Source: Hyphomicrobiaceae bacterium
Lineage (GTDB): Bacteria; Pseudomonadota; Alphaproteobacteria; Rhizobiales; Hyphomicrobiaceae
NCBI GenBank assembly: GCA_022844225.1
Contig: JALHMC010000028.1
Location: 1-57,796, forward strand
Reading direction: 5' to 3'
Length of the DNA: 57,796 bases
Shown here: positions 52,249 through 57,796 of the stretch, in pieces
Numbering within the stretch: position 1 is the stretch's first letter
Layout of the letters: the number at the start of each line of letters is the position of its first letter
Made by a program: the position numbers and the translations under genes
Notes under the pieces: generated by a model
Databases searched by the model: none
What the model saw: only the letters and a program-made list of their open reading frames with translations
Told to the model about the DNA's origin: nothing

Positions 52249-53223
52249 ATGACCAAGCCAGCCCTCCTTTCGACCGGCCCGATGATGCCGCTGATGGTGA
52301 CGCGGATGGAGGAGGCGTTCGAGGTCCATTGGCTCAACGAGATCAAGGACCGGGAGGCGTTTTTCGACGCGGTCGGACCGCGCATCGAGGCGATCTGTAC
52401 AGGCGCCCATACGGCTGTCCGCACCGACGCCGCAATGCTTTCACGCCTGCCGGCGCTCAGGGTGATCGGAAACTACGGCGTTGGCTATGATTCGATCGAC
52501 GTGCCCGAGGCTAGGAAACGCGGCGTCGTCATCACCAACACCCCCGATGTCCTCAACGAGGAGGTGGCCGACACGGCGATCGGGCTCCTGCTGATGACGG
52601 TGCGCGAACTCTCCCGAGCCGAAGTCTGGATGCGCAACGGCCAATGGGCCGCTACCGCCGCCGACTACCCCTACACTCCGAGCTTACGTGACCGCAGTGT
52701 CGGCCTCGTCGGCTATGGAAGGATCGGCAAGGCTATTGGCCGCCGGCTCGAGGCCTTCGGCGTGCCGATCTCGTATTTCGGGCGCAAAGCGCAAACGGAC
52801 GTGCCGCTCCCGTTCTATGACGATCTCGTCGCCATGGCCGAGGATGTCGACACGCTCATCGCGATCTTGCCGGGCGGGCCCGCCACGCAAAACCTGATCG
52901 ACGCGAAAGTGCTGCAGGCGCTTGGGCCACAGGGTGTGCTGATCAACATGGCGCGCGGTTCTGTTGTCGACGAGCCAGCGCTAAAGGCCGCGCTGAGATC
53001 CGGCACCATTCTCGCAGCCGGCCTCGACGTCTTCTGGAACGAACCGCGGATCGACACCGACCTTCTCACGATCCCGAACCTCACCGTACTTCCGCACGTT
53101 GGCTCGGGCTCGATTTATACGCGCTCCAAGATGGGCAACCTGACCATTGACAACCTGATCGCCTACAAGGATCGCAAACCGCCGCTGACCCCGGTCCCTG
53201 AGACGCCTTTCAAGGGCTGGTAG
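52249..53223 (+). CDS. D-2-hydroxyacid dehydrogenase (NAD-dependent, GRHPR-like)
   Basis: 324 residues. NAD motif GYGRIG at 155-160, then the catalytic Arg236 (NMARGSVVD), Glu265 (WNEPRID) and His283 (LPHVGS). The substrate-binding loop is NYGVGYDSIDVPEA. Reduces a 2-oxo acid such as hydroxypyruvate, glyoxylate or a branched oxo acid; specificity cannot be read. Divergent from the FAD oxidoreductase across 234 bases that include an A+T-rich stretch at about 52168-52190. Confidence 0.9.
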   Translation: MTKPALLSTGPMMPLMVTRMEEAFEVHWLNEIKDREAFFDAVGPRIEAICTGAHTAVRTDAAMLSRLPALRVIGNYGVGYDSIDVPEARKRGVVITNTPDVLNEEVADTAIGLLLMTVRELSRAEVWMRNGQWAATAADYPYTPSLRDRSVGLVGYGRIGKAIGRRLEAFGVPISYFGRKAQTDVPLPFYDDLVAMAEDVDTLIAILPGGPATQNLIDAKVLQALGPQGVLINMARGSVVDEPALKAALRSGTILAAGLDVFWNEPRIDTDLLTIPNLTVLPHVGSGSIYTRSKMGNLTIDNLIAYKDRKPPLTPVPETPFKGW

Positions 53224-53243
53224 AACGACGGCCATCACACAGC

Positions 53244-53819
53244 TCAGTCGAGGAACAGCCGGCGCGCCTCCTCGAGGCTGCGGGAAAACGCGGCGAGGTC
53301 GGCCATCACCGATCCCGGGGGCGCATCGCCTTCGATCAAGCTGCCGCCGCTTTCCAGGATGGCAACGGCGATCATAAGGTTCTCGTTCATGCCGAAATCC
53401 TCGATCTCGACTCCGGGCGCATCGCTGTCGCTCGGCGGAATACCCCGCGCGCGATAGGCCTCCGCCCGCGTCCGGTAGTCGCCGGGCACGTTGCTGTAGC
53501 CCAGGACCGGGCGCCCGAGCGCGCGCATGAAGCCGACCTCGAAGGCCGTCCCCGAATCCATCGAGACCCCGCGAAACGGCGTCAGATTGGCGATCAGCAG
53601 ATCGCACGAGCGCATCAAAGCCTCGTTCGCCAGCGATATTCGCCGCGCCTGCTCGAGCTTGGGCAATCCATCCAAGCCGAGTTGCTGGTCCAACGGAAAG
53701 AGACCCTCGAAACCGGCTTCGGATGCCAAGTCGGCCTTGGCTCGTCCGACGGCCATCGCGTTGGGTAGAAAAACCTCTGGTCCGGCGAGGTAAATGCGCT
53801 TCCGAGGCGCGCTGGTCAT
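53244..53819 (-). CDS. Nucleoside 2-deoxyribosyltransferase-like protein
   Basis: 191 residues. KRIYLAGPEVFLPNA at the N-terminus, then DLLIANLTPFRG, and MDSGTAFEVGFMRALGRPVLGY, where the Asp and Glu (D-SGTAFE) match the nucleophile region of nucleoside 2-deoxyribosyltransferase / 5'-deoxynucleoside N-hydrolase families. A C-terminal region with EDFGMNENLMIA and the closing helix ending RRLFLD is as in those proteins. Likely nucleotide salvage or detoxification. AGGAGA precedes the ATG at 53819; the divergent FkbM gene starts 147 bases away. Confidence 0.8.
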   Translation of the reverse strand: MTSAPRKRIYLAGPEVFLPNAMAVGRAKADLASEAGFEGLFPLDQQLGLDGLPKLEQARRISLANEALMRSCDLLIANLTPFRGVSMDSGTAFEVGFMRALGRPVLGYSNVPGDYRTRAEAYRARGIPPSDSDAPGVEIEDFGMNENLMIAVAILESGGSLIEGDAPPGSVMADLAAFSRSLEEARRLFLD

Positions 53820-53966
53820 CGAAGTCTCCTGGTGGGCAGCTCGAGGTTGACGGCTCGGGTAAGGTTTGATTCGCCAATCCAGCGTAGCATCGCGCTCCGA
53901 CGAATACCGCCTGCAGGGTGCCACGCGCCCACAAGACTTGCGCAGGCAACATCATGGGGCCGCACC

Positions 53967-54734
53967 GTGCTGAAGACAGCCGTCAAGGGTTTAGCCGGCA
54001 CGCTCGGCTACGACGTCATCCGGAAGAATGTTGGCTCGGCGTCGCTCACGCGCGGCATCGTCACGCGGTTCAAGGCACACGGCGAGGATGTCGCCTTCTT
54101 CGTGCTCAACGAGTGGGACTACATCCAGAAGCACCACCTGAATGGCGGCTTCTACGAGCCCGAGGAACTGGCCCTGATCGGACGCCACCTCCATGGCGGC
54201 GTCTTCGTCGACGTCGGCGCCAATGTCGGCAACCATTCGGTCTATGCGCTGAAATTCCTCGGCGTAGCACAGGTCATTGCGTTCGAGCCGAACCCGGCAG
54301 CAGCCGAGTTGCTTGCCGTTAATCTTGCCCTCAACGGCCTTTCGGCGCGTGTCGAGCACCGCCTCGCCGGGCTGTCCGATCGCAAGACGGCTGCACGCTT
54401 GGTGGCACCCGGCCACAAGGATCTCGGCAGCACGAAGGTGACGGTCGGCGACACGGGCGCAGGTCAGCAGTGCTTCGTCCTGACCGGTGATGAGGCGCTT
54501 GCCGACGTCGAGGCGATCTCGATGATCAAGATCGATACCGAGGCCATGGAGCTTCAGGTTCTGCGCGGGCTCGCCGGCACCTTCGCCCGCTGCCGTCCGA
54601 AGGCCTTCGTGGAGGTCGATGACGCCAACCGAGACGCATTCCTGGCTCTCGTGGACAGCTACGACTACACGGTTGCCGAAAGCTACCGGCGCTACGCGAC
54701 GAACTGCAACTATCTCATCGTTCCGCGCGGCTGA
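53967..54734 (+). CDS. FkbM-family SAM-dependent methyltransferase
   Basis: 255 residues from the GTG at 53967 (GGGG seven bases upstream). The SAM-binding motif is FVDVGANVGNHSVYALKFLG with AFEPNP at the end of the next strand; VEAISMIKIDTEAMELQVLRGL is the FkbM signature. A frame from GTG 53832 would add 45 residues and leave only 12 bases to the divergent gene, so it is less likely. The family methylates sugars and polyketides; with the flippase and GT2 genes downstream a polysaccharide substrate is likely. Confidence 0.75.
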   Translation: MLKTAVKGLAGTLGYDVIRKNVGSASLTRGIVTRFKAHGEDVAFFVLNEWDYIQKHHLNGGFYEPEELALIGRHLHGGVFVDVGANVGNHSVYALKFLGVAQVIAFEPNPAAAELLAVNLALNGLSARVEHRLAGLSDRKTAARLVAPGHKDLGSTKVTVGDTGAGQQCFVLTGDEALADVEAISMIKIDTEAMELQVLRGLAGTFARCRPKAFVEVDDANRDAFLALVDSYDYTVAESYRRYATNCNYLIVPRG

Positions 54735-54753
54735 TCGCGGTGGTTAGTCCTCA

Positions 54754-56271
54754 ATGGCGCTGAAGAGCCTTATCAGATCCACGATCCTCATCGGCTCGTC
54801 GTCGATGGCGACGACTCTGATCTCGATCCTTCGGGTCAAAGCGCTGGCCTTGATGGTGGGACCCGCCGGCCTTGGCCTGCTCGGCGTACTCGCTGGTCTC
54901 GCCAGCGCCGGCACGACCCTCGCCGCACTCGGCAGTGACACGAGTGGGACGCGACGCATCGCTCTGAGCCGCGATGATGCAGCGACGCTCGTCCGCGTCA
55001 GGCGCATCCTGGGGCTGATCGCCGTCGTGCATGGATTGCTCGCCGCCGCCGTCATCTGGTGGCTGCGCGAGCCAATCGCGACCTGGGCTCTGGGCAATTC
55101 CGTCTACGCTGACGACGTGGCCATGGTTGGCATAGCCGTGGCGCTGTCGCTCACGGCGGGCCTGCAGATCGCGCAATTGCAGGGCCTTGCGCGCGTCGGC
55201 GATATCGCTCGGATCAATGTTCTGGCAAGCTTGGCGAGCACGCTTGTCGGGCTGCTCGCGGTGTGGTTTTGGGGCATGGGTGGCATCATCGTGCTCGTCC
55301 TGGCCCAGCCGGCAGTGTCGGCCCTGCTAGCGACCCATCGCATGGCCACGATCGGTGGCGCCGGCAGCGACGGCGCGCGAGGCCAACTCCGCGATGTGGT
55401 CCGTGACTGGGCTGGCACCCTCGCCCAGGGCGCGCCTTACATGCTGAGCTTCCTCATGCTGACGCTGGTGCCGCTCGCAATCCGCGCACTTCTCGTCCGC
55501 GATCTCGGCATCGAGGCGGCGGGTCACTTCCACGCGGCCTGGACCATGTCGGTCATCTACATCGGCTTCCTGCTGAATGCCATGTCGGCCGACTACTTCC
55601 CGCGACTGACCGCCCTGGTCAGTAATCACAAGGCGGCGTCGGCGCTCGTCAACGATCAGGTGCAGCTCGGCCTAGCCTTCGGCGGCGTCGCGCTCCTGGT
55701 CATCCTCGCAGGAGCACCGATCCTCGTCCCTTTGCTCTACTCGTCGGCGTTCGCCCCTGCCGTCGAAATCGTCGAGTTGCAGGCTTTTGGCAACCTCATG
55801 AAAATCGCTGGCTGGCCGATCGCGTTCCTGGCGATGGCGCGGGGGCGATCCATTCAGTTTTTCCTGGTTGAGCTTGCTTGGAGTTCAATCCTCCTCGGCC
55901 TCGTTTGGATTTGGCTGCCTCATCTCGGATTGACGGCGACGGGTGCAGCTTTCGCTGTGGCATGCGCGGCGTTCCTGCTCATGCAGATCATCGCCGCCTA
56001 CGCGACCTATGGTTTCGTTCTGGAACGCAGAACGCTTCAGATGCTTGCCTTATTCGCCGCGGCAAGTGGTGCCACGCTCTTCGCAGCACGCTATTCGATG
56101 ACAATCCAGCTGATGACGGGTGGCGGGTTTGCCGTCCTGCTCGGCCTTACGAGCATCCGGCTGATTTTGGCTCGTATTGAAGGCGACGGCCGCCTCGTCG
56201 CGAAGGCCAGAAGCGCATTCGCGGCGGTCGGCTGGCCGATGCACCGGCCAACCTCCATCGGCCCCGCATGA
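54754..56271 (+). CDS. Wzx-type polysaccharide flippase (MATE/MOP superfamily)
   Basis: 505 residues with about 12-14 membrane helices. The N-terminus STILIGSSSMATTLISILRVKALALMVGPAGLGLLG and the internal RHFHAAWTMSVIYIGFLLNAMSADYFPRLT are the O-antigen translocase pattern. It flips lipid-linked oligosaccharide across the inner membrane. It starts 19 bases after the FkbM stop and overlaps the next gene by four bases, so it is part of one operon. Whether the final product is O-antigen, capsule or exopolysaccharide is not shown. Confidence 0.85.
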   Translation: MALKSLIRSTILIGSSSMATTLISILRVKALALMVGPAGLGLLGVLAGLASAGTTLAALGSDTSGTRRIALSRDDAATLVRVRRILGLIAVVHGLLAAAVIWWLREPIATWALGNSVYADDVAMVGIAVALSLTAGLQIAQLQGLARVGDIARINVLASLASTLVGLLAVWFWGMGGIIVLVLAQPAVSALLATHRMATIGGAGSDGARGQLRDVVRDWAGTLAQGAPYMLSFLMLTLVPLAIRALLVRDLGIEAAGHFHAAWTMSVIYIGFLLNAMSADYFPRLTALVSNHKAASALVNDQVQLGLAFGGVALLVILAGAPILVPLLYSSAFAPAVEIVELQAFGNLMKIAGWPIAFLAMARGRSIQFFLVELAWSSILLGLVWIWLPHLGLTATGAAFAVACAAFLLMQIIAAYATYGFVLERRTLQMLALFAAASGATLFAARYSMTIQLMTGGGFAVLLGLTSIRLILARIEGDGRLVAKARSAFAAVGWPMHRPTSIGPA

Positions 56272-57299
56272 GTGCAGCCATGAGCATCTCAGTCGTGATC
56301 CCGACCTACAATCGCGCTGCCGCCGTCGGGGAGGCCATCGAGAGCGTGCTCCGCCAGACACACCCTGCCGACGAGATCATCGTCGTGGACGACGGCTCCA
56401 CCGACCGAACGGACGAGGTTCTGGCCGGCTTCGGCGACCGGATCAGGATCGTTGCCCAGCCCAATGGCGGTGTCAGCGCCGCCCGCAATGCCGGCATCCG
56501 ATTGGCGACTGCGGACTGGCTGGCGTTTCTCGATTCTGACGATGTCTGGCTACCCCACCGTCTCGCGACGCTCGCTCGGGACGTGACCGAACCGAACGTG
56601 GGCGTCCACGTTGCGGACATTGTGCTAGAGGGTCCCGGGTACGAGGAACGCTTGCTCCCCTTGCGAAACCTCGCCTTCCCTCAACACCGAGCCGAACGGA
56701 TCGAGCGTCCATTACCGCTGGTCTTGAGCGGGCTGTCCCTAGACTCCATCGCCTGCCGGCGGGACTGGCTGATTGACGCCGGCGGTTTCGACACCTCATT
56801 GCGCATGTTCGAGGATCTCGACGTGCTGACTCGGTTGGCATTGCGCGGCCCTTGGTGTTTCACGTCCGAGGTCGTCTGCCGTGCCAGACGCCTCGCCGAG
56901 CCGCACGGGATGGCCCTGACGACCGAGGCTGCTCGCAACCAGGTACGAACGAAAGCGGGCCTTGCTCGGCTGTTCACCGCGCTTGCAGCTGCGCCCGACC
57001 TGTCGCCCTCCGAGCGCCGTGCCATCCGAAGCGCCCTCAACGGTGCGCTGCTCGCTCTGGCACATGCGCATCGGCAGGCGGGCGAGCCGGTCAAGGCGTC
57101 TGGGCCGCTCTTCCGGTCCATCGGCGCTCATCCCTCACGACTAGTGGGGGTGGCGAAGGCGACAGCCGCTCTGCTTCTCGGGCCGGACCGGCTGGCGGCG
57201 CTTGTCGGACGTCGGAAGGGCTTCCGTCGCGAGGACGCAGAACCGGCTCCTGTCAACTCGGTTTCGGTTGTCTCTCCCCGATCCTGTGGATCGCGGTGA
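56268..57299 (+). CDS. Family 2 glycosyltransferase
   Basis: 343 residues, GT-A fold. ISVVIPTYNRAAAVGEAIESVL, then VVDDGSTDRTDEV, ARNAGIRLATADWLAFLDSDD (the DxD metal site), and a GGFDTSLRMFEDLDVLTRLA acceptor loop. It adds one sugar in polysaccharide synthesis. ATG 56268 overlaps the flippase stop (ATGA); a second ATG at 56280 is possible. The last 30 or so residues are Ser/Val-rich and may be disordered. dnaG begins 63 bases downstream. Confidence 0.88.
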   Translation: MSAAMSISVVIPTYNRAAAVGEAIESVLRQTHPADEIIVVDDGSTDRTDEVLAGFGDRIRIVAQPNGGVSAARNAGIRLATADWLAFLDSDDVWLPHRLATLARDVTEPNVGVHVADIVLEGPGYEERLLPLRNLAFPQHRAERIERPLPLVLSGLSLDSIACRRDWLIDAGGFDTSLRMFEDLDVLTRLALRGPWCFTSEVVCRARRLAEPHGMALTTEAARNQVRTKAGLARLFTALAAAPDLSPSERRAIRSALNGALLALAHAHRQAGEPVKASGPLFRSIGAHPSRLVGVAKATAALLLGPDRLAALVGRRKGFRREDAEPAPVNSVSVVSPRSCGSR

Positions 57300-57362
57300 C
57301 ACTCGGACTCGCTCGGCCCCGAACCCAGCACCATCGAACCCGAATCACCTAGAACATGGGGC

Positions 57363-57796
57363 ATGCGCTTCACGCCCCAGTTCCTTGATGAGATCCGTGC
57401 CCGGCTGCCCGTCAGCCAGGTCGTCGCGCGCAAGGTGTCGCTCAAGAAGGCCGGTCGCGAGTGGAAAGGCCTTTCCCCGTTCAAGCAGGAACGAACGCCC
57501 TCGTTTTTTGTCAATGATCAAAAAGGCTTCTACCACTGCTTCGCTTCAGGGTCACACGGTGACATCTTCAAGTTCGTGATGGAGACGGAAGGGCTCACGT
57601 TCGCGGAAGCCGTCGAGCGTCTCGCCGGCGAAGCCGGGTTGCAGATCCCGAAAAGCGAGCCCCGCTCCCGCGAGGCGCGCGAGCAGGCCGACGTCCATGG
57701 CCGGCTGATGGCATTGACGGAAGCTGCGGCTCAGTTCTTCGAGGAATGCTTGGCGGGCCCGAGCGGCGAGGAGGCGCGGCGCTACCTGACCAAGCG
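57363..57796 (+). CDS. dnaG: DNA primase DnaG, N-terminal part (runs off the window)
   Basis: The first 144 codons of the primase that makes RNA primers at the replication fork. MRFTPQFLDEIRARLPVSQVV opens it and is followed by the N-terminal zinc-binding domain and the start of the RNA-polymerase core domain. In ordinary DnaG the zinc ligands follow a CHCC order. At the matching positions this protein has Ser38, Lys41, Cys59 and Ser62 (GLSPFKQERTPSF and YHCFASGSHGD), so three of four are gone. Framework residues (TPSFxV, FYHCF, GD-F-F) are kept, so this is not a frameshift. Start at ATG 57363 rather than 57356. Confidence 0.88.
   Translation, partial: MRFTPQFLDEIRARLPVSQVVARKVSLKKAGREWKGLSPFKQERTPSFFVNDQKGFYHCFASGSHGDIFKFVMETEGLTFAEAVERLAGEAGLQIPKSEPRSREAREQADVHGRLMALTEAAAQFFEECLAGPSGEEARRYLTK

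Overview
The window looks like chromosomal DNA of a high-G+C alphaproteobacterium, most likely of the order Hyphomicrobiales (Rhizobiales). The pointers are a DnaG primase N-terminus of a type I associate with that order, a GcrA-type zinc-binding domain in a stand-alone small protein, a CoA pyrophosphatase / DUF6111-like / CCA-transferase operon, a large apolipoprotein-repeat membrane protein resembling the rhizobial growth-pole protein GPR/RgsE, and a perfect FixK/FNR-type box. These assignments rest on remembered family features, not on a database search. I see no phage, transposase, CRISPR array, rRNA or tRNA.

Layout. 1-4.1 kb: end of an unidentified gene, an SDR reductase, a small membrane protein and an orphan KdpD/KdpE-like two-component pair. 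4.1-12.4 kb, all on the plus strand: an M20 metallopeptidase, a class III aminotransferase, a GcrA-domain mini-protein, an Asp/Glu-racemase-like protein, a membrane-anchored TAXI receptor, the biotin-containing alpha subunit of propionyl-CoA carboxylase, and a monooxygenase-fold protein. 12.5-16.2 kb: a ketopantoate-reductase-like protein, an enoyl-CoA hydratase and a divergent acyl-CoA synthetase. 16.2-19.8 kb, minus strand: a phosphoribosyltransferase preceded by a FixK box, then CoA pyrophosphatase, DUF6111-like and CCA-transferase genes. 20-31.7 kb: a proline-rich membrane protein, a GNAT, a metal-related block (HupE-like protein, Mrp/ApbC fused to DUF971, divergent fdhD), a secreted alpha/beta hydrolase, a ferredoxin-NADP reductase, a LemA/M48 pair and a peptide-binding lipoprotein-like or periplasmic protein.

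31.8-41.9 kb: rhodanese, SDR, 2Fe-2S ferredoxin, an Hpt phosphotransfer protein, the 987-residue GPR-like protein, an L-Ala-D/L-Glu-type epimerase, then an MFS / threonine dehydratase / boxA block on the minus strand. 42.1-45.3 kb: a complete DctPQM TRAP transporter. 45.4-53.2 kb: DUF2853, an HpaB/4-hydroxybutyryl-CoA-dehydratase-like protein, DUF1330, a MetX-like hydrolase / 2-keto-4-pentenoate hydratase / cytochrome b561 operon, a PYROXD2-like oxidoreductase and a 2-hydroxyacid dehydrogenase. 53.2-57.8 kb: a nucleoside deoxyribosyltransferase-like protein, a polysaccharide block (FkbM methyltransferase, Wzx-type flippase, GT2) and the start of dnaG.

Most of the window is catabolism of small organic acids, acyl-CoAs and aromatics with matching uptake receptors. 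The most interesting spots are the Hpt / GPR-like / epimerase neighbourhood (a possible polar-growth and cell-wall locus), the HupE / His-rich Mrp-DUF971 / fdhD metal block, the primase that has lost three of four zinc ligands, the HpaB-family protein that has lost two of four cluster ligands, and the FixK box in front of the phosphoribosyltransferase. I did not find a clearly new multi-gene system such as a defence island.
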